Positions 45,509-59,074 of a stretch of 64,000 nt of DNA are shown here, one piece after another. Under the pieces are notes generated by a model. It was not told where the DNA came from. It was given only the letters and a program-made list of their open reading frames with translations, and did not search any database. Each line of letters starts with the position of its first letter. The first letter of the stretch is position 1. Position numbers and translations under genes: made by a program. The stretch is from Hypoxylon rubiginosum (lineage: Eukaryota; Ascomycota; Sordariomycetes; Xylariales; Hypoxylaceae): positions 496,001 to 560,000 of the forward strand of contig CADCXA010000025.1 of the NCBI GenBank assembly GCA_902806565.1. Direction: 5' to 3'.

Positions 45509-48500
45509 CTATTTATCCTGAAGCTTTTGTGCGATTGACATGCCCACACTCGCAAATGACGTGCCGCCCAATATTTCAAAGACCGGCATGTCCACATCGA
45601 AGATCTTGCTGATCCAATTTCGCACGCTGATAGCTGACAAGGAATCGAGACCGTACGACTGCATTGATTTGTGTAAGTCGATGCGATCTTCGGGAGTTCC
45701 TAAGACGGCGCCGATTTGTTGGACAAGCGCTTCGCTTGCAATCTTACCCACCTCCTCAGTTGATCCAGCCGCAGCGAGACTGATACAAGGGTCAACGAGG
45801 CGCTCGCGTTTTGTCGAATCGGCGGAGTCTTCTTGTAGCTGATGTTGGCTTGCTGAAAGAGGCATATGGTGTACGTGTCCCCAAAATGGCTGTGTCATGG
45901 TGAACGCCTCCTCTTCAAGGTTCCACGATACGGGATGGCTAACACCAACGACGCTTTGACATCGATCGAAGTCGCGCGAGGTCGTATCTTCGGGATTGCA
46001 ATATATATCCAGCAAAGCGCATATCTCATTCGCCATCACCGGCGCCAGCTTTTTATTTCGCTCGAATATCGTTCTGTACCGCTCGTTTTCGGCGATGTAG
46101 CCGCGGTCGGCCACTGCGCTTAGGTCGATAGAGACGGCTCGCTCGCCCTGTGATACTCTATATCTTGCTAGCCCATCTTGATACGAATTTCCTGCGTTAT
46201 ATGCCGAAAGTAGGCCCGTCCCGAATATACCCATGACCGACGAGAACATGATGAAAAAGTTAAGGTCCCTTGGCAGTTCGGTGTGCAGGTTCCAGGAGCC
46301 ACGGACTTTCGGGTCGACGGCTGCTCTCCAGTCACCAAACGACATCTTGTCGAAAAGTGATTCCTGAAATAACGTCAGTTAAATTGGCTAAAAGTGTGAT
46401 CGCGAATTCGCTTACAGTCATGACCATAGAAGCTTGGATGCAGCCCTTGATGGGTGGCATTCTCGTGGAGCAGTCAGCTATTGTCATCCTAAGGGAAGTC
46501 ACATCAGACACATCGCAAGCTGGTGCCTCAATATGAATCCCGTCCTCCCGCAGCTTAGCAAGAAGATCGAAAGCTTCCGGTGTCCGTGGACCCGAACGCG
46601 ACAACAGTATCAAATACCGAGCGCCGCGACTGGCTAACCACGTCGCCACCTCCCGGCCAAGGCCGCCAAAGCCTCCGGATATGAGGTAGGTCGCTTCAGA
46701 ACTTATCCTGGACCCCAGGCGGGTGGGTCTCTTTATCTGAGGATGACTTAGCATTTTTATTTAATATTACATTCGCGTCCAAGACGACTTACATCAATGA
46801 TGTCACCTTTGCCAAAGGTGATGACAACAGGTCTTTGGTCTTTCGTGTTTCGTGAGGAATTGAATGCATCTGCCAGTGATGAGGCTGCGAACTCGGCTAT
46901 TCGATCCCTTGGAATTTTGTGTACGAAGGATAAGCCGTTGGCGACTCCATAAGACAACGACTCCTGCGATGGCGTGGTCTCGGAGAGATCGACTAGGGAA
47001 ATACTCATGTTTGCCGGAGCGGAGTGCAATATCCCGGGAATTTGACTTTGTAGCGACTTATTGCCATTACGGTTGTGTATATATCGACCGCCCGGTTTCA
47101 CAAGGCTCATGAGCAATGAAGGTGACGATGTTTCGTTCACGGAGAATATTATGTCGAACCGTTGCTTGAACTGCGAAAATGAGAACGAGGGTTTATCGAA
47201 CCAAGTATCTGGTAGCACACGTTCTGATGGTATGTCGTAGTTGTTGGTTATCCATGCACTCTCATTCTCGTTCGCAGCCGTAACCCAAATATCTTGAATC
47301 CCTTGTTGAGTTAGAACTTGGATCGTAGCTTGACTAATTAGGGTGGTTCCACCATGAACCAATACCGAGTCAGTAGACTGCGCACAGCTCACCCCAACCA
47401 GTATTTGATACGCCGCTGATACCAGCGGTACAGCCCAACATGCATCCAAGAAAGACAGGTCGATAGGGATTGGTATCACTTCCGAAGAAGAAAGCCTCAG
47501 ATGTGAATGGAAGGCGGAATCAGACACAGCAAAAACATGATCGCCAGGATGGAAAGCAGTGTTTTCTCCCGCATCAACCACAACCCCTGAACAGTATCTT
47601 CCAAAACTCCGGTTCTTTATGAGGCCCAGGGAAACGGAATAGTCTCGATCTTCAAGTACTACCGCTTGTACCGATATCTCTATATCATCGTGCCTAGGTA
47701 GGCTAGAAGGGGACTCGACCTCGACGTAGCCAAGGCTATGGTCAACCCCCGAATAGTCGTCGGATAAAGTGAACCGAGAGTTACTATTAAGGGTTGTCGG
47801 AACAAGTTCACAAGGGCGGACTTTAGTATTTATCTCGTCCGTAAGGTAACGAGCCTCAACAAGACGCCTGGTATGCAGGAGGCCATCGATTTCGATATAA
47901 TCTTGCTCGTAGTGCTCGTGGGGACCCTTAGATATCATTTTTGTGGCTATCCGAGTCAAGCACGACAGCTTGTTAGATGTGGGACTAGCAGCATCCAAAG
48001 CTAATGTGACGAGATGTAGCTCATAGTGCTCGAGCCTCAGCGTCCGTGCTAGCCCATCTAGCATTCCATGATCTGGATGGGAATCTCGGCCTCCGCCAGT
48101 GTTCACCCAGAGTAGAGAACGTGACTTGCGGATCAAGCGCTTGAAAGATTCCCAACATGTCTCGCTTAAAGTAGTGAGATATGACTGCTTGTAATCGTCA
48201 AGGAAGATGACCAGTCCACTTGCAACATCTTGATCATCAGCCGTATATGCCTCGATGCTCTGGATTATCGGCTCAGTAGAGAAAGAACTGTTCAAAGTAG
48301 CTTCTAGCTCTTTCGAAAATGCCTGTTGTTCTGGGATGCTCGGTTCTATCACTATCGTGATCTGGGGGCTTGGCTGGAGCACTATGTTTTCCCGGGGTAA
48401 CTCCTCCGTAGCTGTGGACACGATCCATCCCGTATTGTATGGGCAGTCGGGTCCAAAGTCTGGGGCCATTTCGATGCCAGAGAAGCCATTTTCCTTGAGC

Positions 48501-51500
48501 AAAGTATCCCAAGTTTGAGCAGAAACGTTAGGCGATAAGGTTCGACCATCGTCAACGCCGAACCACCACCCTGGAAACAGACCAAAAATAAATCCCACAT
48601 TCCACCCGTCGGGTATGCTGCCTTCTTGCATTATAAGCTTTCCTCCAGGTTTCATGGCCTCCCGCACACGCCGCAAAGTACCAGCCATGTCGGATGAGAC
48701 ATGCAGTACACCAACAGCTACAACGACATCGTACTCTCCAGTATTATAACCCTGCTCAACATAGTCTCGCTCAATATCTAGCGTTCCAAATGTCATCTGG
48801 GAAATTAATGGTTCAAACTCCGCTTTTGCTTGATCCAGGAATGCTGTCGAGACATCTGTGAAGTCATACCGATTACATCGCAATGGCCCCTTTGAATTTT
48901 CTGGCGATGCACAAAGTGCCTTCAACAGCCTTCTAGCACCAGAACCAGTGCCTCCTCCTACTTCGAGAATATTCATTCCGGGAGATTGATGAGCCAGGAG
49001 ATCAATGTAGCTTGCGATTTTTATGGCACTAGTATGAGAAAGCAATTCCTCATAGCAGTTTCCAAGGAAGCCAGGATAGAGCAAGAGTTCCAGGGGGTTG
49101 GCATCGCCGTTGAAGATACCTAGCAGGTTTGAAGCAACTTCAGCATATAGCCGCCCAACATGGTTGGTATTTCTGACACGGTCGAGGACTTCGTCGTAGG
49201 AGGGCGACGTTTCTTGAACCCATAGCCCTGGATCATTTTTACGTCTCGTGCGCACTTCATGCTTGAGGTGATGTTCTAGCCATTTCCAGTAGTGAGGTCG
49301 CCACGAATCCTTCCTGTCGATAGAGCTCGCGTCGACGGACTTGACTAGCCTCTTGAGGGACAGTTCTACGAGGAGATCTAAGTCCGCATAAAACTGGGCC
49401 ATATTCTGCTTATTCGGGTGTAGTTTGTCGAGTAGTAAGGCAAGCTCCCCTGTATTCATGTGTTCTAAGGATGGCTTCGTATCAATGTGCATGCAGAGAT
49501 AGGGTGGTTTTGGAGATGAGAGTTGCGCCCCCCGCGAGCCCGGGAGACTTGTCAGTTCAAGGCCATGGTACCGTAATCTCACATCTTCGGAATCGGCACC
49601 GTTGAAAACAACCCCATTACAGGAGAACCTTCGACTCTTCTCTGCATCGACTACCGTACGTGCTGTAGCGGTTTCTAGCTCGGGCCGAGCTAACCCTTTC
49701 CCCGATACCCAAAGGTGATCTATACGAGTTGGTATAGACGTAGGAATCGTCTTGGTACCTCCGTTTGTGAGCACCGTGCAGGGGAGGTGGAAAAGCGTAT
49801 CCATTGACGTAGGATGGACGACATGTTTATCCGCTGTTGTCGAATCGAACAAATATATTTTAGCTGTGACTTGTTTCAATTCCTCGTCGTATATTTGATT
49901 TTGCGCCAGTCGGAACTGGGGCCCATATTCATATCCGCAATCCTTTTTGAGGAAATTGTACATGTGTTGTGCGTCGATGGGTTTTCCATTGCTTGAATGC
50001 AGGGCAGGCAAGGTTTGTTGCTTCTCGAAACTCTTGTTTGCAACCCACTCATTAGAGGATTCCGGCCCTTGAATAGAAATGAGCCCACGGCAGTTGACTA
50101 TCCAGTTATTTTCTCCGATACATGACTGGATTTTGAATTCGTAAAATGGTTCATCCTGGACCGTGCTTCGGATTTCGTTCAAGGAAGTCTGGACCTCAAG
50201 ACCCTTCGAATTAGTCGTTAGGTCCATGGCGTTTAGGAACAGTACATCGCGAAGAACATAGTCGTTTCTGCGTTCTGGATCCCCATGAAGCTGTTTTAAT
50301 GCTTCTATGGCCATGACTATCATTCCTGCCGCTGGGTAGAGTACTGTGTCATTAATGACATGATCTTCTATCCAGGGCAGCTCTGTCGCTTTTAGAACAT
50401 GCCGCCAGCGGGCTTCAGAGGGGTTCCACTCTCGGGAACGAACACCTAAGAGTTCAGAAGTAGGGTATTCCGCAAGTCGGTAGTTTCGGCTGAGTTGAGT
50501 CTCATGCCAGTGCCTTTGCGAGTGATCGAATGGATATTCGGGCAAGTCAACTAACAAAGATCGCGACACAGTCGCACCATCAGAAGACTCATTGACCGCC
50601 CTCAGGTTCACTCGGACTCCCATGCTGTGTAGCCTTCCCATTTCAGTGAGCGCTGTAGTCACTGCAGATTCGCCTCTTCTTAAGAATGATCCATAACCAA
50701 TCGATGATCCCTGCGGGAAAGAGAGAAGAATTTCACGAATAGGAGTTTGGAGCGCCGCATGTGGCCCTATCTCCATGAGATAATCGATAGCGCCAACAGA
50801 AATAGCTGCAGGATGCTCGCACATGGCGCGAACGGCTTGAGAGAACTGCACAGGTGATACCATGTTCAGGGTCCAGTATGCAGGATCCAGCAGTTCGGTC
50901 GCAGATACTCTTTCCCCGGTGACACTTGATATCATCGGCACCCGCTTGCAACCTTTTCTCTCCGATAGAGGCCCAATCATTGAATGGTATTTATCGGAGA
51001 CCTGGTTCATCTGTCGCGTATGATACGCCACTGTTACTCGAAGCTTGCGAGCAATGATACCCTGCTCGTGCAGTTGAGACTCAAGCTGGTCAACAAGTGG
51101 TTGCTCACCAGCTACAGTAACACTACTCGGGCTATTAAAGCATGCAATGGAGAGCCCATATGATGCAGCGCCTTGATTGATGGTAGCGATGAGGTCTCTC
51201 ACACCTTCTTCTGGAGATCCTACTGCCATCATGGCCCCCGTGGGCTCTGATTCTGAATGCTCTGACAGTTCGGATGACGTGAGACCCCTTAGGTAGGCTA
51301 ATCGCCACGCCGATTCGGCTGATATGTAACCCCCAGCATACCTACCGAATGTGTTAGTTTCAAAAGTTACCAAAAGCCAAAAGCCGGACTGGTTTAGAAT
51401 ACATACGCAGCTGCTATCTCTCCCGATGAATGACCTGTTACTGCAGTAGGCTCTATGCCAGAACTGCTGAGCAGATTAACGATCGTCACCTGAAGCACTG

Positions 51501-53854
51501 TACAGATCGTTTGGCTGAACTTAGAATCATCGATACGTGATGTTTCCTTACTCTTCAGCAGTTCATCTTTGGATAATTAGCGACATCTTTGGGTAGTTTC
51601 TATCGATGACATTACCGGTTACAGACCATTGGCATCCTAAGCCTTCGAGGTAATGACTGGCTTGATCTAGCCCGGCGGCAAAGGAGGGGTACGATATCAG
51701 TTCCTTTCCCATTGCAAACCACTGTGCACCCTGTCCAGTGAAAATGTAGCCAATACGCGGCGGAGTCGATGATATTTGAACAGGAGACGACATCCCAGAT
51801 TGCAAACTTCCTAGCTTCGTTGGGGATTTCACTATAGCGAATGACCTCCATTGGAGGTGATTTCGATGGCTGTCTAGAGTATAGGCCAGATTATCGAGGA
51901 AAGACCCGTGTTTTTTCGTTGATGCTTCTGTTGCATAGCTCTCATAACCCTGAGAAACCCTGCTGAGACCATTCCTGTCAGAGCTGGACCAAACCAACAA
52001 CTTAGGTAGATGGTTCGCATGAAAATCATATACACCATTGTGTGAACCAGTTATGATGGTGCCATCTGGAAGGAGGTGGGGTGGAAAGGGCAGTGTGTGG
52101 TGTTTTCCGGATAAATGTCGAAGGCTCAAGTAATGATAGGCATCGTCGATTACGATATGAGTATTAGCACCACCATAGCCAAATGAGTTGACCGAAGCTC
52201 GTCGCAAGCCTTGAGTTGGCCATGGGATACCCTTTTCCGGAAACTAAATACGCGATTAGAAGATGCTATGCATCAAATCATTTTAAGGGAACTCCTTACA
52301 TTCAAAGCCAATGATTCTGCATCAATTTTCGGGTTCAAGCTCTCAAAGTTGGCATTAGGAGGAATGATGCCTTTCTCTAGTGCGAGAACAGTCTTCACGA
52401 TGCTGGCGATAGAGCTTGCCCCTTCTAGATGGCCAATATTTGACTTGACGGCTCCACTTTGCAAACGATCAGTACAATGTAGGTAATTTCGGCCTACTCA
52501 AGGTTGAAAACGGTATAAAGGAGATTTTTTAAATGGCCTTACACGTATAAGGGGTCAATGACAGTGCGATGGTGTCGGAATGCTGAACCCATCCCTTGAG
52601 CCTCTAGTGGATCCCCCAATGGAGTGCCGGTACCATGTGCCTCGAAATATCTGGTTGGAGCCATTGAAAGTCCTGCTTTCAAATATGTCTCCTTAACGAG
52701 AGTCTCTTGGGCCTGAAGGCTCGGCTGCGTGATACCAGGGGTACGGCCATCCTCGTTGGAGCGAGTTGAACGAATGACTGCTCGAATGGTGTTGCCATCC
52801 CTTATCGCATCTTGCAGCCTTTTCAGGACAATAACGCCGATGCCTTCTCCGCGAGCGTATCCATTAGCTCGGTGATCAAACGAATAACACCGGCCGTCGG
52901 GTGAGAGAAAGCTAAGATTTGATAGCCAAGTGAAGTAATCTGGTGAGAAAAGCAGATTACAACCAGCAACCATGCTCTTCAACAAGTTAAATTAGCCAAG
53001 GTCATATACAAATATCCAAGCCACATACCATGTCACAACTGCCATTTCGCAGAGCCTGACAGGCTATATCGACTGCTATTGCACTGCTCGAGCACGCAGA
53101 ATCCAAGCTAACGCTCGGCCCGTGAAGGTTGAAAAACCAACTCAACCTGTTAGCCAGCATGCTGAGACCTATACCTAGGGCGGCATATGTCGGAGAGAAC
53201 TCAGCGTCGCGAGCTATCTGAAGCATATAATCCTGACTGAGACAGCCTGCATAGACAGCTGTGGAAGAGCCGGAAACTTCTGCCATCGTGATACCGGCTG
53301 TATTCATAGTTAGGGTTGAGGATAAATTTGAATCTTTGGTGAAGCGTACCATTTTCAAGGGCTCTGTAGGCTGTTTCGAGAAGCCATCTCTGCATGGGAT
53401 CTATCGCCGCTGCTTCGGCAGGTGAAATCGAAAAGAAGCTCGCATCGAAGACAGAAATGTCATCTTGGATGAAATGTGCCCCACGTATTGGAAACTTGAT
53501 AGTTAGTAAAATACCTACCTATCCATGCAAAAGACAGCTGCTTACTTTATCGTTTTTCTTTTTCATGCGGTCAGAAGGAAATTCTGTCATTGCGCAACGT
53601 TTTTCCATGATCATTTTCCAGAATGCCTCTGGACATGTGGCATCCTGCGGAAACTTGATGGAGAACCCGCATATTGCTATCGAATCCCCGTCGTTGCCAT
53701 CGATCCCTAATTCCCTGCTTTGGACTAACGATGAACTATCTGAGTCACTGGGAGTTGAATGGAACTGGCCATTGACTTCGTTACTGAAGCTTGAGCTCAC
53801 AGGATTCACCGACGTATTGGAATCAATACGTGAGCTATTATTGTGAGAAGGCAT
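45509..53854 (-). CDS. Highly reducing polyketide synthase (KS-AT-DH-MT-psiER-KR-ACP)
   Basis: Iterative type I PKS, 2608 aa. Ten exons on the minus strand: 53854-53546, 53494-53350, 53297-53029, 52976-52543, 52456-52300, 52243-51616, 51566-51407, 51341-46793, 46736-46416 and 46363-45509. KS: catalytic C220 (DSACSSS), His in [12 protein letters not shown] and [11 protein letters not shown]693 in GHSSGE. DH: H1028 (WIEDH) and D1215 (HPTSMD). MT: SAM motif [10 protein letters not shown] (~1495-1504). ER (~1900-2210): the usual GGVGQ glycine loop is replaced by GGTTLISQ, so it is probably unable to bind NADPH. KR: GGFGGLG and the Ser/Tyr/Asn set SSVMG...AYNAGN. ACP: Ser in GLDSLSA. No thioesterase. 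A second ATG at 53872 would add 6 residues. The loop after the first KS strand (DRMKKKNDK) is shorter than in typical enzymes. Confidence 0.93.
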
Positions 53855-54964
53855 CTTTCCTACGGACTTCATTAAAGATAGGTTACGATTAACCTCATCG
53901 AGGAGGAATGGCTGTAATCTAGTCAGTATATAAATATCCCACAAGCTTTACAACTCAAGCCCACCACAGTGGATACAATGACACCGAGGCCTTGTTGAAA
54001 ATAGATCATGATAGAACATCCCCAATATGTCTCATTTGCAAGAGTAGCCAATTGAGATTGAAGAGGTGTAGGTCTTGTTGCAACATGACAGCCAGATTGA
54101 TGATTCAGCGGCCAGCCTGCAGGTTCTCACGCAGATCACCGACCTTTTACATGTTTAACCCTGTCACAGTAGAGTCCGATACTCTTCACGCGGGCGGTGG
54201 CATTATCTGAGGGGTACCGTACGCGAACCAATCAAGCTGGTGACTCTCACATACTGTGTTGTACGATCACAACGATATAAGACAAACGTCCAAAACCCCG
54301 ACGTCGCATTAGCACACCACGGTCCAAGTCTAATGAGCAACAGGCTCTGTGTAACAATAGTGCCTCGTAGGCGGTTGTTTCGGGGTGACATTTCCAAATG
54401 ATCTGACGTTCCTGAGGACATAGTCCTAGTTAATTAATATCATTGTGCAACCCAAAGAGTCGGTGCAAGCTCATCTGTACGCCTCCGTTGGCCCTTGGGT
54501 GGCCAATCGGTGCATTGCGGGCAGTCCTTGGACCTAAGCAGCTACCTACCTAAGGTAGGTAGTTAGCCGAGACAATTGGGGGCGGTTCTTCAATATCAGA
54601 ATCAATACTTGCTAAGAGCATGCAATGATCGGCAATTATTCAAGGATGTGCCAGAACCATGTTTAAGGTCGCATCGAATTACCCCACGAGCTTCATACAA
54701 CCGGTCTGATGAAAACCTTCTGACAACACATAGGAGTCTACATCTTGGGTTACACAGGTTCTCCATATGCGCATGTCTAAACACCAGGCACAGCGGCAGA
54801 TATGGGTTGAAATAGCTGGCAGCTAAACGAGCGGCGTAGTTCTCATAATAGACAAGGGAGATAGCCATCTATATCCACATCACATGTAACATCTCGCCTA
54901 GGACCTCATTAAGAGTAGTACGTAGTATGATGGAAATCACACTGCTGTTTTTTGAGCCCCACCA
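53855..54964. other. Intergenic region upstream of the PKS
   Basis: 1.1 kb between the PKS start and the stop of the next gene on the same strand; it holds the PKS promoter. A palindromic tacctacctaaggtaggta stretch is at 54544-54562. No gene or obvious factor-binding palindrome that I can name. Confidence 0.45.
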
Positions 54965-56954
54965 CTATTTTCCAAGGCCAAGCTCCTGGATGAAGATATC
55001 TGCAGCTTTCTCAGCAATAGCGAGACTTGTGTTGCAGATATTACAACCTATGTTACTAGGTAGAATGCTGATATCAGCGATCTTAAGCCCCTGAATGCCG
55101 TAAACGCTAAGCGTGGGGTCAACAACGCCATTATTTTCCTTGGGTGCCATCTTGCATGTCGCCATGGGGTGCCAGATAGAGTTGACATGCTCTCTGATCC
55201 ATTGCTCGAGAACCTTGTCGTCCTCTGCCGTGTACTCAATATCTTTGATGTCTGCAACCGGGCCAGAGGCCTCGATAGATGTAGCTTTGGATACTGATGG
55301 GAACGGGGGTAGGTCAAAGGCGATGCCTTTGAATACCTCCATGCGACGCGCGATTTCAAGTTGCTTCTTGTACATCCACACATGTTGTTTGACATCAGTC
55401 CCCTGAGGGTCTGACAAGATACCAGGATTAAAATCAAGCGAGTTATCGATCCCAGATCCGGTGATATGTATGTGACCGCGCGAGGATGGATACAGATTCC
55501 AGGCGACAAGGGTAAAGTGCTGCCCAGAGACTGTACTCGGATCTCCAGGAAAGCTTTACGACAGTTAGCTTATAGTTATCTGAGCGGTAACGGGCGTTTA
55601 CTTACCAGCCAACTGGCGAAATAATCATCATCGGTTTGTCCGGGATATCTTTGAAATCCCTGTTCCAGATCTCTTGGAATTCCCGTCCAAGGCCGGCAAC
55701 TTCGGATTCGGTAGGTCTAAGCTTGGCTTGAATGTCCACACTATTCCAGCTCAGAAGCGTGTCCTTGTTCCTGATCAAGACATCGTGATCCACGCGAAGA
55801 GCGTTGAAATTGTCCAATGTCTCTTCGGGCGTCAGGTTCGACTTGTACACGTACATGACCCCTTGGTGGTCTTCATAATCGTGACCAACCCCTGGGACAT
55901 CTGCTTTGAGTGGGACCCCAGCACGTTCAAGGATCTTGGGATCGCCAACGCCAGATCGCTCGAGGACCGGTGGAGTGCCGAGCGCGCCGCAATTCATTAT
56001 CACCATTCGTTTCGCCTTGACAGTCCGACTGGACCCCCCAGGCTGGTAGAGTGGGTTAGGTCTGTAGACTACGCCGACGGCCTTCTGGTTCTCGATCAAA
56101 ACCCGCTCTATCTGTGACTCCACAAGCACATGCAGGTTTGGATGCTTGCCGTCCTGAAGTCTTGGATGCAAATACATGTGAGCTGTGTCTTGTCGCCTGC
56201 CCTCTAGATCGATATAGCTCATGGTACGCATCGCCCCGTTGGTTGGTCCCATCTTGTTTATGTCTTGGAGCTCAGGATACCCAACTCTATTCATGGCGGC
56301 CATGAAGTCGTCCATAAGACGGTGGCTTCGGAACTTGCTGGGGGAAATCTGTATTGGACCGTCGTGTCCATGGCGGCCTTCTGGATCGGGGCCGTGGTAA
56401 GTCTCTGTCTAAGAGGAAGTCAGCACGAGACGGTCTATATGAGTGATCCGTGAAAATGATTAGGAGTTACTGTCAAATACCTTATTCATGTATGCCAGCA
56501 TCTCATCCGGAGACCAACCCGGTGTTTTCCAGGCCTCATAGTCAGAACGCTGGGCTCGGCTGTAGAGGACCATGTTCACCGACGAGCCACCACCTAGGAT
56601 GTGGCCTACTGGCAAAGAGGCCTGTCGGCCCGCAAGATGCTCTGACTTGGGACCTTGGTAGGTGAGAGCATACTTGGCCCCAGGAGCTATATGGCTATAG
56701 AAGTATGCGGGGTGGACGACCATGGGGTCATTATGATTGTTGATTCCGCTTTCGATCACGAGGATGCTTAGTGCTGGGTCAGCATCCGCGAGTCTCGATG
56801 CGACAACACATCCTGTCGCACCACCTTCGAGGAACAGTTCTTGTCAGATCACGTCTCTAGTAAGATACCATTATTGAATGCCTGAATCCTTACCTCCAGC
56901 AACGATTACATCCACTTCTTGGATGTCGTCAGGAAGCTTGGTGTATAGGCCCAT
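54965..56954 (-). CDS. GMC-family FAD oxidoreductase (alcohol-oxidase-like)
   Basis: Glucose-methanol-choline family flavoenzyme. Exons 56954-56894, 56824-56481, 56408-55606 and 55553-54965 (minus strand) join in phase to 598 aa. The FAD-binding motif VIVAGGGATGC is at ~16-26, followed by the family signature (LPVGHILGGGSSVN, then the YSRAQRSDYEAW loop). The second GMC signature is NCGALGTPPVLERSGVG. The C-terminal active-site His is in SIWHPMATC; the partner position is Asn in ICNTSLAIAEKA. No signal peptide, so it is probably intracellular, perhaps peroxisomal or cytosolic. The set of features resembles fungal alcohol/aryl-alcohol oxidases. Position directly upstream of the PKS on the same strand suggests a tailoring oxidation. 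Confidence 0.9.
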
Positions 56955-57444
56955 GATGACCAAGTTGTTGTCTTTCCGTACGAGCTGCACAGGTGGTAGC
57001 TATAAGCTATGTCGTAAATGAAATAGCCTTAGCAGAGCCGGGAGTCTAACCGTTACGAAGTAGAGTTGAAATAGTCACAGCGAGGAAGGACAAGGACGGT
57101 TGGCAGGGTGGTTGGTTGGTTCGATGTCAGCAATGCACAGTGCCGCTACAACTAACAACCAACGGGCCTGTCTGTGCGACAGTCGGCAAGGTGGCGTTCC
57201 GGTGGTGGGTAGGACAAACAAAAAGGCAAAAATGGGGGATTTCGCCCGCATGCAAATCGCCGATCCTAGCAGCTTTCATCAACCCCTTTTTAATTAGTGT
57301 CTTCAAGTATATGAATTCAATATATATGTTGTGTAAGGTTTCAGTAGCAATGCGGTCAAGTTCAAGGTATGATTCAGTAACTTTGTGTAAGCGCTTTAAG
57401 TCTATATGCTATGAAACCCTGTGGTGCCATTCGCCTTTGTTCTC
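56955..57444. other. Intergenic region
   Basis: 490 bases between the GMC gene and the flavin monooxygenase gene, both on the minus strand. No gene seen. Confidence 0.5.
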
Positions 57445-58827
57445 TCAGATTGGTGATTCCGCGCTATTCCACCAGGCCTTAACCCTCTCAATACCGACGT
57501 AAGTCCAGAAGCGTAGCCCGGAAATAAGAGCAATCGCGATATTTTTCTGATACCAATTACCCCACCATATGCTCTGCTGCCAATGTAGAAAGGAAAATTT
57601 GAGGACCTTTTCTTCCCACTGCTGTGCCGATATCTTGCCGTTGAGATAATCTGAGACGGCGAGCGAGTGGAACGCAGCTTGAGCGCTACCGGCGGCAGCA
57701 TGTGGTCGGAAGAGTGCTAGTGCGTCGCCAATAAGCAACACTTTACCGTCTTCAAACGCGGCGCTCGGAGAGCAAAAGTCGGCAATGACTTGTACGAATG
57801 GTTGCTTCACCTTGCCGATAACCTCCTGGAATGGAGCTGGAAGAGCGTTAAGCTCGGCTCGTTCCACACGTTTTGACCAGATCTCATCTTTAACCTGTCC
57901 AGCTGGGACGGTGTTATGGTGGCGGTGTCCATCGATGGCATCTACCAAGATGTCGTTCAGAGTCTCAGGGGTTTCGTTAGTATATAGAATAAAGTTCAGC
58001 AGTCTCTCGCCTGGTTTGAGAGACCCATTGACGCCCGGAATCATATATACAACGCAATGAGTTCTTTCTTGTTTCATTATGTGAACTACAATAGAGTGGG
58101 AAAATAGTTCCCGGGTGAAGTCTGACACTTGACCCTCAGGAACGACCCCTCTCCAGACAACATAACCAGCATACTGTCGCTGAACATCTGGAAGGTATTT
58201 AGCCCTTATCAGAGAATCAGGTCCATCGGCACCAATGACGTAATCAGCCCTTAGTTCAGAGGTCTTCCCCGTATCAAGGTCCAAGACATCAAGTGACAGG
58301 CTTGAGTCGTGTTCCCTTAAGCGGGTGATCTCCAAGACTTGGTTGCGTGGCTTATATATAATTGAGCCATCCGTCTCAGCGGAGCTAGGTGCCGTGGGAT
58401 AATAGGGGCTGATATGTCCGTCGTATAAAGAACGTAGACGATAGTAGAAAGCATCCCAGCTTGTAAGACTTCGCTTTTGGGAAGAGAACACCTGCAGAGC
58501 ACCATTGCTCTTGAGGGTTTTCAAGTTGGTAGTGTGATGCGTAAAGCCGTTCACAAGACAGTCATGGTGTTCTAGGAAGGCATTGACATATGGTGCGAGA
58601 CCAATCCCAGCTCGGTGGCTCTGACGTGCGTTGCTAGATTGCTCTATGATCTGGACATTGTGGCCAGCGTGTTTTGCGGCGAGCCCACACATCAGACCAG
58701 CCAGTGAACCGCCGATCTACAATGTAATGCTTATTAGGAATACTCTCAAAGTTGTGAAGTCTTCGGGCAGACAACTTACAATAATCACATCGCAACATGT
58801 GCTATCATTTCTTGTAGGCGAGGCCAT
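57445..58827 (-). CDS. FAD-dependent aromatic-type monooxygenase
   Basis: Group A flavin monooxygenase. Exons 58827-58780 and 58716-57445 (minus strand) join in phase to 439 aa. The Rossmann start is DVIIIGGSLAGLMCGLAAKHAG, split by the intron; the second FAD motif is VIGADGPDS and the third GDALALFRPHAAAGSAQAA. The RPHAAAG form and overall length are closest to 2,6-dihydroxypyridine 3-monooxygenase-like proteins among the salicylate-hydroxylase relatives. A hydrophobic, Trp-rich end (SIWWGNWYQKN, then LRFWTYVG) may associate with membrane. It likely hydroxylates or epoxidises an intermediate of the cluster product; the substrate is unknown. Confidence 0.87.
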
Positions 58828-59074
58828 ATTCAGATTGTAGAGGCAACCTCTTGACGATCAGTGTCTATGGGTTTAGGAAGAAGCGTCACCTTTATGTGAT
58901 ACCGTGCGCATACAGAGAGACCACCGTATCAAATTCCGACCATCGGGTTCATGTAATCTCCTGACATGTCCTATATAAGTCAGTTTCCGTCTCGCATGAA
59001 AAGTACAAGTTAATATAGTTATATAATATACATTTTATTCTTCCTAATTCTGTCTCTTATTAGCTCGTGCCACT
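58828..59074. promoter_or_regulatory. Divergent promoter, flavin monooxygenase/CMD-like gene
   Basis: Only 247 bases separate the two divergent start codons, so the two genes probably share control. A TATA-like run (tatataatatac, ~59019-59030) lies about 45 bases before the CMD-like start. No cluster-factor motif could be identified. Confidence 0.5.
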
